Shown: piece by piece, positions 15,908 through 23,541 of the stretch | How positions within the stretch are numbered: position 1 is the first letter of the stretch | Layout of the letters: each line of letters opens with the position of its first letter | Assembly (NCBI GenBank): GCA_003228175.2 | Contig: QGNQ01000015.1 | Coordinates: forward strand, 1-41,778 | Direction: 5' to 3' | Length of the DNA stretch: 41,778 nt | DNA from: Chloroflexota bacterium | GTDB lineage: Bacteria > Chloroflexota > Dehalococcoidia > Bin125 | Program-made: the position numbers and the translations under genes | The notes under the pieces: generated by a model | Database searches by the model: none | What the model was told of the DNA's origin: nothing | Seen by the model: the letters and a program-made list of their open reading frames with translations, nothing else

Positions 15908-16438
15908 ATGACGACTGAAAACCTCGTGATCCTGGATCCAACGGACGAGCGCGAGCCCGTCCGTCGGGAGCTCACGCAGCGGCCGGAGACGATCAGCGGC
16001 ACGATCGCCCTGCTGGACATCTCCAAGCCCCGCGGCGACGTCTTCCTCAACCGCCTCGAGTCGCTCATCGCTGAGCGCCTGCCCGGCGTCGCCACCAAGC
16101 GCTACATGAAGCCCACCGTCGCCCGGCCCGCGCCCGAGGACGTCAAGCAGGCCATCCGACAAGAGGCAGACTTCGTTATTGAAGCCTTAGCCGATTGAGG
16201 ATCTTGCACGACGTGCAGTGTGCACGACGCCGTTTACTTCGAAACCCAAGGCATCCCCTCCGTCTTCGTCATGACGTCGGAGTTCACCGGCGCCGCCCAG
16301 ACCCAGGCGGACGCGCTGGGCCTGCCGGATGTCCAGCGCGTAGTGGTGCCCCACCCCATGCAGGACCGCACCGACGACGAAATGGCCGCCCGCGCCGACG
16401 CCGTCATTGACAACCTGATCGAGGCGCTGACCGCGTAG
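15908..16438 (+). CDS. UGSC-family selenoprotein (in-frame UGA = Sec97)
   Basis: 176 aa when the TGA at 16196-16198 is read as selenocysteine; conventional translation stops there after 96 residues and loses the C-terminal half. The frame continues without a gap as U-G-S-C-T-T-C-S-V-H-D-A-V-Y-F-E and ends at a TAG (16438). N-terminal landmarks are LVILDPTDE, IALLDISKPRGDVFL and YMKPTVARPAPE; the segment before Sec is DFVIEALAD. After it come GIPSVFVMTSEF and VVVPHPM. Sec97, Cys100 and Cys103 form a UxxCxxC motif. A stem-loop at 16212-16226 fits the bacterial SECIS position. The pattern matches the UGSC (seleno)protein family as I remember it. AGGGAG precedes ATG 15908. It follows the two UGSC-associated genes, 67 bases apart. 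Other genes here end in TGA, so general recoding is excluded. Confidence 0.9.
16196..16226 (+). promoter_or_regulatory. Selenocysteine UGA codon and bacterial SECIS hairpin
   Basis: The UGA (16196-16198) is followed after 13 bases by a perfect 5-bp stem, CGTGC (16212-16216) and GCACG (16222-16226), with the loop AGTGT. The loop G and U at +20 and +21 after UGA coincide with the GU position of the E. coli fdhF SECIS loop that SelB contacts. An alternative small hairpin GCAC-GAC-GTGC (16206-16216) could compete. SelA, SelB, SelD and tRNA-Sec must be encoded elsewhere. Confidence 0.75.
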
Positions 16439-16465
16439 TTCAGCCACGTAGCGAGGGGACATCCG

Positions 16466-17482
16466 ATGGCGCGATTCACCGTCTATCACACCAGCGCCAT
16501 CACCGTGCCGCGTGTCGAGCAGGAAGCCGTCGCCGCACTCGATGGTGAGCTGCGCATCATCGCGCCCGGTAAATCCGCCACCGAACTCGCCACGCTCATG
16601 CCGGACGCGCTCTGCATGCTCGTCGGCCTCGCGCCGATCACCGCCGAAGTGCTCGCCGGCGCGCCCAACTGCAAAGTCGTCGTGCGCTACGGCGTCGGCG
16701 TCGACAACGTCGACCTCGACGCCGCCACCGCCCAGGGTGTCGTCGTCGCCCACGTGCCGGACGTGCACCGCCGGGAAGTCGCCAACCACACGATCATGCT
16801 GCTCCTCGCCTCCACCCGAAAACTGATCCCCCAGGACCGCGCCATCCGCGCGGGCGGCTGGTCCATCGGCCCCTTGGCCCCCACACCCCGTCTCTACGAG
16901 CAAACGCTCGGGCTCGTCGCCTGCGGCCACATCGCTCGCGAGGTCGCAAAGCGAGCCCACTCCATGTCCATGCGCGTCATCGGCTACGACCCTTACGTCG
17001 ACCGCAAACTCACCGACGAGGCCGGCATCGAGATGATCGACGCCCTGCCCGACCTGCTCGCGCAGTCGGATGTCGTCAGCATCCACGCCCCCACCACTGA
17101 CGAGACGCGCCACATGATCGACGCCGCCGCCTTCGCGCAGATGAAGGACACCGCCCACCTCATCAACACCGCCCGCGGGCCCGTCGTAGACGGCGCGGCG
17201 CTCGAGCAGGCCCTGCAATCCGGCGCGATCGCTGGCGCCGGCCTCGACGTCCATGAGCCCGAGCCCCTGCCTGTCGATAGCCCCCTCCGCAGCATGGACA
17301 ACGTCGTCCTCACCCCCCACAGCGCCTACTACTCCGACTACGCGACGGGCATCCTGATCGGGCGGGCGGCGGAGAGCATGGTCCACGTGCTCACCGGCCA
17401 CTGGCCGCGCTTCGTCGCCAACAAGGGCGTGCTCGACAAGCTCGATCTGAAGCCCTGCCCAGACCCACCCAGCGAGCCCTGA
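16466..17482 (+). CDS. D-isomer-specific 2-hydroxyacid dehydrogenase (CtBP/SerA-like)
   Basis: 338 aa with the two-domain D-2-hydroxyacid dehydrogenase fold. The catalytic triad is visible: Arg237 (NTARGP), Glu264 (LDVHEPEPL) and His285 (VLTPHSAYYS). The N-terminal VRYGVGVDNVDLDAAT motif is also typical, and the H-S/A-A-Y/F-Y-S ending resembles the C-terminal-binding-protein-like branch. The nucleotide-binding loop is unusual: LGLVACGHIA has Ala at the first and third glycine positions of GxGxxG. The enzyme would interconvert a 2-oxo acid and a D-2-hydroxy acid with NAD(P). It starts 27 bases after the selenoprotein stop, with GCGAGGGGACATCC before the ATG, so it is probably in the same transcript and may act on a related substrate. 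Confidence 0.88.
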   Translation: MARFTVYHTSAITVPRVEQEAVAALDGELRIIAPGKSATELATLMPDALCMLVGLAPITAEVLAGAPNCKVVVRYGVGVDNVDLDAATAQGVVVAHVPDVHRREVANHTIMLLLASTRKLIPQDRAIRAGGWSIGPLAPTPRLYEQTLGLVACGHIAREVAKRAHSMSMRVIGYDPYVDRKLTDEAGIEMIDALPDLLAQSDVVSIHAPTTDETRHMIDAAAFAQMKDTAHLINTARGPVVDGAALEQALQSGAIAGAGLDVHEPEPLPVDSPLRSMDNVVLTPHSAYYSDYATGILIGRAAESMVHVLTGHWPRFVANKGVLDKLDLKPCPDPPSEP

Positions 17483-17589
17483 GCCCCCCACCCAGCTAGC
17501 CCACCCGCCCCCCCACTTGCGCACCTGCCTCGCCAGGCGGGAGCATGGGCGCTCGTCAGCCCCTCCCGCCCGAAAGGACGCCCCCCCCC

Positions 17590-18831
17590 ATGACCTCTAT
17601 GACCACCACCAGCGCCGCCAAGATCGAAGTCCGCCCCATCAACCCGGAGGAGCTGGAAGAGTTCGGCTTCGTCACCCACACCACGCTCGCCACCCACGGC
17701 AACGGCGGCTTCAACGACCCAATGAAGGACCTACGGCCCGAGTGGACCCTCTGCGTGTTCGAGGACGGCGCGCTCGTCACAACCTTCGCCGCCTGGCCCT
17801 TCTCCATGCGCTGGAACGGCGAACGCATCCACGTCGCCGGCGTCACCTCCGTCGGCACCCTGCCCCACAAGCGTCGACGCGGCCACCTCACCCGCGCCAT
17901 GACCACCGCCTTCGGCAACTACCGCGACGCCCAGCAACCCATCGCCATCCTGCACGCCTCCCAGGCCGCCATCTACCAGCGCTACGGCTACGCCATCATC
18001 GCGCCCGTCCAGGACTATCGCGTCGACCCGCGTGAGATCAACTTCCTCGGCGCGCCCCAACCCAGAGGCACTGTCCGCCTCACCGACGCCTCCGAGCTCG
18101 ACGTCCTCAAGTCCCTCTACCGCGCCTACGCCGACCCGCGCACCGGCCTCCTGCATCGCGGCGACGCCCTCTGGGAGGGCGGCGTCCTGGACGCCCACGA
18201 CAAGCAAGCCGGGCCGGTCTACGTCGCCATCTATGAGGAGGACGGCGAGCCCCAGGGCTACGCGCTCTACCTCACCCGCCCCGGCGACGGCACCGGCGTG
18301 GCCGACCGCAACCACGTCGTCACGCTGCGCGAACTGCACGCGCTCACGCCCTCCGCCTACGTCGCCCTCTGGCAGCACGTCGCCGCGCACGACCTGGCCG
18401 ACACGCTGATCCGCAAGAGCGCCCCCATCGACGACCCACTCTTCCACATGCTGCTCGAGCCCCGTCGCCTGCACGCCACCGTCCACGACAACATCCTGCT
18501 GCGCATCGTCGACGTCGCCCCGGCCCTCAGCACCCGTCCCTATGCGGAGTCCGGCTCCGTCACCTTCGAGCTCATCGACGATCGCTGCGAATGGAACCGG
18601 GGCGCATGGACCCTTGACGCCGACGGCCAGCGCGGCGAACTCACGCGATCCACCGCCGCGCCCCACTTCACCCTCGATGCCCGCGCCCTCAGCGCCCTCG
18701 CCAGCGGCGCGCGCTCCGCCACCGATCTCTACCGGCAAGGCGGCCTCGATACCTCCCAGCCGGAGTCGCTGCGGACCTGGGACCGCCTCTTCCACACCGC
18801 CTACCAGCCGCACTGCCCGGACCTGTTCTAG
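17590..18831 (+). CDS. GNAT acetyltransferase, Eis family
   Basis: 413 aa. The N-terminal GNAT domain has VRPINPEELEEFG, then TTFAAWPFSMRWNGERIHVAGVTSVGTLPHKRRRGHLTRAM (residues about 60-100), which includes the acetyl-CoA-binding RRRGHLT loop. A second GNAT-like middle region and a C-terminal SCP2-like domain (ending LRTWDRLFHTAYQPHCPDLF) complete the three-part Eis architecture; the free C-terminal carboxylate is catalytic in Eis. The best-known members acetylate aminoglycosides or protein lysines, but the substrate here is unknown. AAAGGA is separated from ATG 17590 by a tract of nine C. An ATG three codons later (17599) is an alternative start. Confidence 0.87.
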   Translation: MTSMTTTSAAKIEVRPINPEELEEFGFVTHTTLATHGNGGFNDPMKDLRPEWTLCVFEDGALVTTFAAWPFSMRWNGERIHVAGVTSVGTLPHKRRRGHLTRAMTTAFGNYRDAQQPIAILHASQAAIYQRYGYAIIAPVQDYRVDPREINFLGAPQPRGTVRLTDASELDVLKSLYRAYADPRTGLLHRGDALWEGGVLDAHDKQAGPVYVAIYEEDGEPQGYALYLTRPGDGTGVADRNHVVTLRELHALTPSAYVALWQHVAAHDLADTLIRKSAPIDDPLFHMLLEPRRLHATVHDNILLRIVDVAPALSTRPYAESGSVTFELIDDRCEWNRGAWTLDADGQRGELTRSTAAPHFTLDARALSALASGARSATDLYRQGGLDTSQPESLRTWDRLFHTAYQPHCPDLF

Positions 18832-18960
18832 CGGCGCCGCGCTGTCTCGTTCTGTCAGCGAATTGCCTCGATCGGGACCGCCTGATACGCCAGACTTGCG
18901 GGGGCCGAACCACCTGCGCGTTCACCGAATCGCCCTAACGGGCAGAGGGGACCATTCGCC

Positions 18961-19560
18961 ATGAGCAAGCCGGTCGCGACCAACCTCGAGCGCATCGTCG
19001 AGCGCTGGCATCTCCAGCACCACCCGTTCTACACCGCCTGGTCCGCCGGCACCCTGCCCGCCACGGCGCTACAGCACTACGCCGCCGAGTGGGGCGCCTT
19101 TATCGGCGCCGTTCCGGACGGCTGGCGCACCCTCGGCGTCCACGACCACGCCGACGAAGAAGTGGAGCACGCGCGACTCTGGGGCGAGTTCGCCTCGGAG
19201 CTGGGCGTCGCCGTGCGCAGCCGGCCCCAGGGCGCCCAAAGTCAGACCCTCGTCACCACAGCCCACCGGCTCTTCGCCGACCCCGCAACCGCCATCGGCG
19301 CGCTCTTCGCCTTCGAGGCCCAGCAGCCCCACACCGCCCAGGCCAAGCTGCAGGGCCTCAACACGCACTACGCCTCCCTCGGAACCACCGCCGAGTACTT
19401 CGCCGTCCACGCGCAGGACTACGGCGAGGCCACAATGCTGGAAGAAATGGCCGCATCCCTCTCACCGTCCCAGCGGTCCCGTGCCGAAGCCGCCTGCGAA
19501 GAGCTCGGTGGCGCACTCTGGACCGCCCTCAGCGACGTCCAGGCCTCCGCCGGCTGCTAG
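18961..19560 (+). CDS. TenA/PqqC-like iron-containing redox enzyme family protein
   Basis: 199 aa, all-helical. Possible metal ligands of heme-oxygenase-like diiron oxidases are seen in DEEVEHARLW (about residues 62-71), FEAQQP (about 119-124) and YFAVHAQDYGEA (about 144-155): Glu, His, Glu, His, Asp. That pattern suits the HDO group, such as CADD, rather than thiaminase. The members oxidise or cleave small substrates with O2. A strong terminator-like hairpin begins 33 bases after the stop, so it is likely the last gene of its transcript. ATG 18961 follows AGAGGGGACC. Annotation as an oxidase is an inference from the ligands. Confidence 0.75.
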   Translation: MSKPVATNLERIVERWHLQHHPFYTAWSAGTLPATALQHYAAEWGAFIGAVPDGWRTLGVHDHADEEVEHARLWGEFASELGVAVRSRPQGAQSQTLVTTAHRLFADPATAIGALFAFEAQQPHTAQAKLQGLNTHYASLGTTAEYFAVHAQDYGEATMLEEMAASLSPSQRSRAEAACEELGGALWTALSDVQASAGC

Positions 19561-19592
19561 CCCTGCCACCAGCCCTGACCTTCGAACGCACC

Positions 19593-19627
19593 AGAACGGG
19601 CCCATCTATCAGAGATGGGCCCGTTCT
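19593..19627 (+). terminator. Perfect 15-bp hairpin, probable terminator
   Basis: The arms AGAACGGGCCCATCT (19593-19607) and AGATGGGCCCGTTCT (19613-19627) pair perfectly around ATCAG. Only a weak pyrimidine stretch (GCTCT) follows, so Rho-independent termination is likely but not textbook. Confidence 0.7.
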
Positions 19628-19832
19628 GCTCTACTAGGGCCGCCCGACCCAGCGCCCCTCACCTGGTCGCGCCCCAACGCCACCCATATTCGCCTCGCAG
19701 GGAACCCATGGCGCGAACTGGTCTCCCCCCAGAAGTCCGTCACCGCAAGGACACAATCCTCGACGGCGCTCGGCCCTGACTCGACGTAAGACTCGATCAC
19801 GATGCACCGCTACGCCAGGGAGGCAACCACTG

Positions 19833-20741
19833 ATGGACGAGATTCGCTTTGACGACCGAATCGTCATCATCACCGGCGCTGGCCGTGGGATCGGTCGCGG
19901 ATACGCGCTGCTGTTCGGCGCCCGCGGCGCAAAGGTCGTCGTCAACGACCTCGGTGCGTTCGTCGACGGCACGGAGCACGATGAGAGCGTTGCCGGCGAG
20001 GTCGTCAAGCAGATCGAGGCCGATGGAGGCACCGCCGTCTCGGACTCCCGCGACATCTCCGATTTCGCCCAGGCGGAGGCCCTCATCCAGGAGACCTACG
20101 ACCGCTGGGGCCGCGTCGACGCCGTCATCGCCAACGCCGGCATCCTCCAGGACCGCGCCTTCGTCAACATGTCAGAGGCGGAATGGGACGCGGTAACCGC
20201 CGTCCATCTCAAAGGCGCCTTCAACGTCGCGCGCGCCGCCTGGCCGCTCTTCCGCTCGCAGTCGTACGGGCGCATCGTCGTGACCAGCTCCGCCTCGGGC
20301 CTCTACGGCAACTTCGGCCAGGCCAACTACGGCGCAATGAAGCTGGGCGTCGTCGGTCTCATGCACGTGCTCTCTCTGGAGGGCGCGAAGTACAACATCA
20401 CCTGCAACGCGATCGCCCCCAACGCACTCTCGCGAATGACCGAAGCGCTGCTCGCGGGGGAGCTGCACGACCGCGTCGGGCCTGAGCACATCGCGCCCGC
20501 CGTCGCCTACATGGCCTCCGACCGATGCACCCAGACCGGCTTGATCATTCAGGCCGGCGCCGGGCAGTTCTGCCGAACCGTCCTGGCCACCAACCCCGCC
20601 GTCAAAATCACCGACGGCCACGTCCCCGCGACGCTGGAGCAAGTCGCGGAGCGATGGCACGCCATCACCGACGTCAGCGGCATCGCCGACGCCGGCAACC
20701 TCTCGCCGCAGGTCCTCGACCCCGCCAACCTGCTCGGCTAA
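19833..20741 (+). CDS. SDR family oxidoreductase (multifunctional-enzyme-like)
   Basis: 302 aa. The Rossmann motif TGAGRGIGRGYAL begins at residue 14, NAG is at 101-103, and the catalytic set is Ser153, Tyr166 and Lys170 (SSASGLYGNFGQANYGAMK). The NDLGAFVDGT segment after beta-2 and the overall length resemble the 3-hydroxyacyl-CoA dehydrogenase part of peroxisomal multifunctional enzyme type 2 and its bacterial relatives. An Asp in NDLG indicates NAD preference. It would oxidise a hydroxyl, probably of a CoA ester or hydroxylated catabolite. AGGGAGG lies 13 bases before ATG 19833. It heads the SDR-VOC-VOC-SDR group, with 31 bases to the next gene. Confidence 0.9.
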   Translation: MDEIRFDDRIVIITGAGRGIGRGYALLFGARGAKVVVNDLGAFVDGTEHDESVAGEVVKQIEADGGTAVSDSRDISDFAQAEALIQETYDRWGRVDAVIANAGILQDRAFVNMSEAEWDAVTAVHLKGAFNVARAAWPLFRSQSYGRIVVTSSASGLYGNFGQANYGAMKLGVVGLMHVLSLEGAKYNITCNAIAPNALSRMTEALLAGELHDRVGPEHIAPAVAYMASDRCTQTGLIIQAGAGQFCRTVLATNPAVKITDGHVPATLEQVAERWHAITDVSGIADAGNLSPQVLDPANLLG

Positions 20742-20772
20742 CCCCCGCCGCCACCATCAGACAGGAGATCCC

Positions 20773-21582
20773 ATGAGCACGATTCGCATCCGTCAGATCG
20801 CGCAGGTCGGCAGCGACTACGCCGGCATCGAGCAACAGCTCCACGATGTCTTCGGCCTCGACGTCTCCTACCGCGACCCCGGCGACCGGCCCCCCTCAGA
20901 AGCGGGCGTCAGTCCCTTCGGCCTGCGCAACTTCATCATGCCCATCGGCGACCAATTCCTGGAAACCGTCGCACCCAAGCCCGACGTCGCCGACTCCGCC
21001 GGCGCCCGCTATATCGAGCGGCGCGGTGGCGACGGCGGCTACATGGTCATCATGCAGGTCCCCAGCGCGGAGTTCGCGTCCCGCCGCCAGCGCCTCCTCG
21101 ACGACGGGGTCCGGCTCGTCTCCGACCACGGGATCGACGATCTCGATCACGCCGGCATGCAGCTACACCCCAAGGACTGCCCCGGCGGCATTCAAGAGCT
21201 GCGCTGCAACCTGGAAGAAGACCGCGACGACGGGGCCTGGTGGCCCACCGGACCCAATTGGCAAGCCCACAAACGCACCGACATCGTCCGCGCGATCCGC
21301 GGCGCCGAGTTCCAGACGCCAGACCCTGCAGACTGGGCCGCCCGCTGGAGCCAGATCTTGGACCAGCCCGTCGGGGCGGATGCGGCTGGCAACCCCGCCA
21401 TTGAATTGCAGAACGCGACCGTGCGCTTCGTCCGGCCCACGGACGGACGGCCGCCCGGCCTCGCTGGCATCGATCTCGAAGCGGTCGACGGCGACCGGGC
21501 CCTGGCCAACGCCGACCGCATCGGCGTTCGCAGCGGCGACGACACAATCATGATCTGCGGCCTCCGACTACGCCTCGTCTAA
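20773..21582 (+). CDS. VOC-superfamily (glyoxalase-like) protein, copy 1
   Basis: 269 aa. The N-terminal half begins with IRIRQIAQVGSDY, a VOC beta strand, followed by QQLHDVFGLDVSYRDP; the repeated GGDGGYMVIMQVPSAEF, then MQLHPKDCPGG, and the C-terminal MICGLRLRLV also suit a two-module vicinal-oxygen-chelate fold. It is clearly paralogous to the next gene (shared RDPG/RDPA, GGDGGYMVIMQ, RDDGAWWP, KRTDIV, ITIC/IMICG). His residues such as QLHP may be metal ligands, but the full set cannot be assigned. Such proteins cleave or isomerise small substrates on a metal. AGGAGAT precedes ATG 20773. Confidence 0.78.
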   Translation: MSTIRIRQIAQVGSDYAGIEQQLHDVFGLDVSYRDPGDRPPSEAGVSPFGLRNFIMPIGDQFLETVAPKPDVADSAGARYIERRGGDGGYMVIMQVPSAEFASRRQRLLDDGVRLVSDHGIDDLDHAGMQLHPKDCPGGIQELRCNLEEDRDDGAWWPTGPNWQAHKRTDIVRAIRGAEFQTPDPADWAARWSQILDQPVGADAAGNPAIELQNATVRFVRPTDGRPPGLAGIDLEAVDGDRALANADRIGVRSGDDTIMICGLRLRLV

Positions 21583-21605
21583 CGCCGCACCGGGAGGAAA
21601 CACCA

Positions 21606-22391
21606 ATGAGCAACGCAGAGATTCGCATCCGCCAGATCTGTCTCGTCGCGCACGACCTGGATCGGGTGCAGGAGCAAACCGAATCAGTCTTCGGCGTCGA
21701 GCTGTGCTGGCGCGACCCCGCGATCCGCAAGATCCGTCTCAACCACACCCTGATCCCGTTCGGCAATCAGATCCTGGAGTGCGTCTCGCCCCAGCCCGGC
21801 GAGTACGGCACCACCGCCGAGCGCTACCTCCACCGGCGTGGCGGCGACGGCGGCTACATGGTGATCATGCAAATGCCGCGCGCCTCCTACCAGTCCTACC
21901 GAGACCGGGCCGAGTTACTGAGCATCCCCATCATCGCCGAACCGGGCGAAGCCGGGAAGAGCATCGGCGTGCAACTGCACCCGCGCACCTTCGGCGCAAT
22001 CCCCGAGTTCCGCTGGAGTCTCGAAGAGGAGCGCGACGACGGCGCTTGGTGGCCCGCCGGCGACGACTGGCAGCGCAAGAAGCGCACCGACATCGTCGAC
22101 GGCATCGCCGCTGCCGAGATCCAGTCCAACGATCCGCCTGCGCTCGCCGCGCGCTGGGGCGAGATCCTCGACGAGCCCGTCCAGCCCGACGCCGACGGCA
22201 ACCCCTCGTTGCGCATGAACGGGTCCGACTTGCGCTTTGTCGACGCGCGGGACGGCCGCGGCGAAGGTCTCGCCGGCCTCGATATCCACACCACCAACGC
22301 CGCCCAGGCGCTGGCCAACGCGGAAGCGGCCGGCTGCCGCACAGGCGAGAATCTGATCACCATCTGCGGGATGCGACTGCGTCTCGTCTGA
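21606..22391 (+). CDS. VOC-superfamily (glyoxalase-like) protein, copy 2
   Basis: 261 aa, a tandem paralogue of the preceding gene with 23 bases between them. It has IRIRQICLVAHDLDRV, an LNHTLIPFGNQILECVSP strand, RRGGDGGYMVIMQMP, GVQLHPRTFG, EERDDGAWWP and a C-terminal ITICGMRLRLV. This copy has a His at NHTLIPFGNQ where copy 1 has Asn-Phe, and an AHDLD motif in its first strand that is closer to active VOC enzymes; copy 1 has GSDYA. The pair may form a heterodimer or have split functions. GGGAGGAAA precedes ATG 21606. Role unknown; the flanking SDR genes suggest a shared catabolic route. Confidence 0.78.
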   Translation: MSNAEIRIRQICLVAHDLDRVQEQTESVFGVELCWRDPAIRKIRLNHTLIPFGNQILECVSPQPGEYGTTAERYLHRRGGDGGYMVIMQMPRASYQSYRDRAELLSIPIIAEPGEAGKSIGVQLHPRTFGAIPEFRWSLEEERDDGAWWPAGDDWQRKKRTDIVDGIAAAEIQSNDPPALAARWGEILDEPVQPDADGNPSLRMNGSDLRFVDARDGRGEGLAGLDIHTTNAAQALANAEAAGCRTGENLITICGMRLRLV

Positions 22392-22445
22392 GCATTCGCT
22401 CGCCGGCGCTCCCGAGACCGGCACGCGAAAAGGAGGAGTCCCGGC

Positions 22446-23267
22446 ATGGAACTCGACGGCAAAGTCACCATCATCACCGGCGGCGCAAGCGGAATCGGCC
22501 GCGGCATCTGCCACGCCTTCGCAGCCCAGGGCGCGACCGTCGTCGCGGTCGACCTGAACGCCGACGGCGTCGCCGAAACCGCGACGCAGATCGGCGGCAC
22601 GGCCATGACCGCCAACGTCGCCGAAGCAGAGGACATCCAACGGGTCGTCGATCAGACCATCGCCCAGTTCGGGCGCGTCGACCTGATGTTCTCCAACGCG
22701 GGCGTCTCGCTCGGACCCGGCCGCGGCGCCTCCGGCGTCGATCTCCTCGGCGACGACGCCGACTGGGCCAAAAGCTGGGCCGTCAACACACTCGCCCACC
22801 TCTACGCGGCGCGCGCCGTGTTGCCCCACATGCTGGAACGCGGCCAAGGCTACATCTGCAGCACCGCCTCGGCCGCCGGCCTGCTGACCTCCTTGGGCAG
22901 CGCCTCCTACGCCATCACGAAACACGGCGCCGTCGCCTTCGCCGAGTACCTCTCGATGACCTACGGCAGCGACGGCATCACCGTCTCCTGTCTCTGCCCG
23001 CTCGGCGTCGACACGCCCATGCTGAAATCGGACGCCGAGCGATCGGCACTGGGCCGCTTCTTGTCGGAAGCGCCGATGCAGCCGGACATGGTCGCCGATG
23101 TCGTCGTCCAGGCGATCCGCGACGAGACCTTCCTCATCCTGCCCCACCCCGAAGTACGGGAGTTCGTGCGCCGCAAAGCCGACGACCACGACCGCTGGCT
23201 GCGAGGCATGCGCCGTCTCTGGACGAACATGCAGGAGATGTCGGCCCGGCGCGACTCGGAGGGCTAG
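22446..23267 (+). CDS. SDR family oxidoreductase
   Basis: 273 aa classical SDR: TGGASGIGRGIC from residue 11, the acidic VDLN after beta-2 (NAD-type), SNAG at 83-86, and catalytic Ser142, Tyr155 and Lys159 (STASAAGLLTSLGSASYAITKHG). The C-terminal region (DVVVQAIRDETFLILPHPEVREFV) is shared with many bacterial SDRs next to acyl-CoA or hydroxylated catabolite genes. AAAGGAGGAGT precedes ATG 22446. This is the last gene of the plus-strand run; a GC-rich hairpin follows at 23291-23311. The substrate is unknown. Confidence 0.9.
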   Translation: MELDGKVTIITGGASGIGRGICHAFAAQGATVVAVDLNADGVAETATQIGGTAMTANVAEAEDIQRVVDQTIAQFGRVDLMFSNAGVSLGPGRGASGVDLLGDDADWAKSWAVNTLAHLYAARAVLPHMLERGQGYICSTASAAGLLTSLGSASYAITKHGAVAFAEYLSMTYGSDGITVSCLCPLGVDTPMLKSDAERSALGRFLSEAPMQPDMVADVVVQAIRDETFLILPHPEVREFVRRKADDHDRWLRGMRRLWTNMQEMSARRDSEG

Positions 23268-23290
23268 GGCTCCTCCAAAACGCGCAGCGC

Positions 23291-23311
23291 CGGACCGGGG
23301 TCGTACCCCCG
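23291..23311 (+). terminator. GC-rich hairpin after the SDR gene, possible terminator
   Basis: GACCGGGGT (23291-23299) pairs with ACCCCCGTC (23303-23311), with one mismatch and a CGT loop, 24 bases after the SDR stop. There is no T tract. The rest of the gap to the facing CoA-transferase stop at 23542 shows no credible gene. Confidence 0.35.
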
Positions 23312-23541
23312 TCGCACCTGAGGCGCGGCCTGCCCGCCACTCGCACCGCCGAAGCTGGCATTGCCGAAGGACATCACTCTGCTGTCAACAATGATGTCAG
23401 ATCTGTCCCAGGACGATAGCCGCTGGCTGACGCGATTCGCGGTCACGTTCCAATCTCCCTTCTACCGATCGCCTGCCGAGCGACTGCTTCGGGACATCGA
23501 CCATTCGGGAATCAGCCCGCCGGGGAGACTCACAATCGGGC

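Noticed and set aside
15908-16198. Stand-alone 96-residue protein ending at the TGA
   Set aside because: The family's active-site motif and the remaining half follow in the same frame, with a SECIS-like hairpin; treated as one selenoprotein gene. A simple pseudogene or frameshift is unlikely because no frame change is needed.
23268-23541. Small gene between the SDR and CoA-transferase genes
   Set aside because: No frame with a convincing start, ribosome-binding site or protein-like composition; only a GC-rich hairpin seen.
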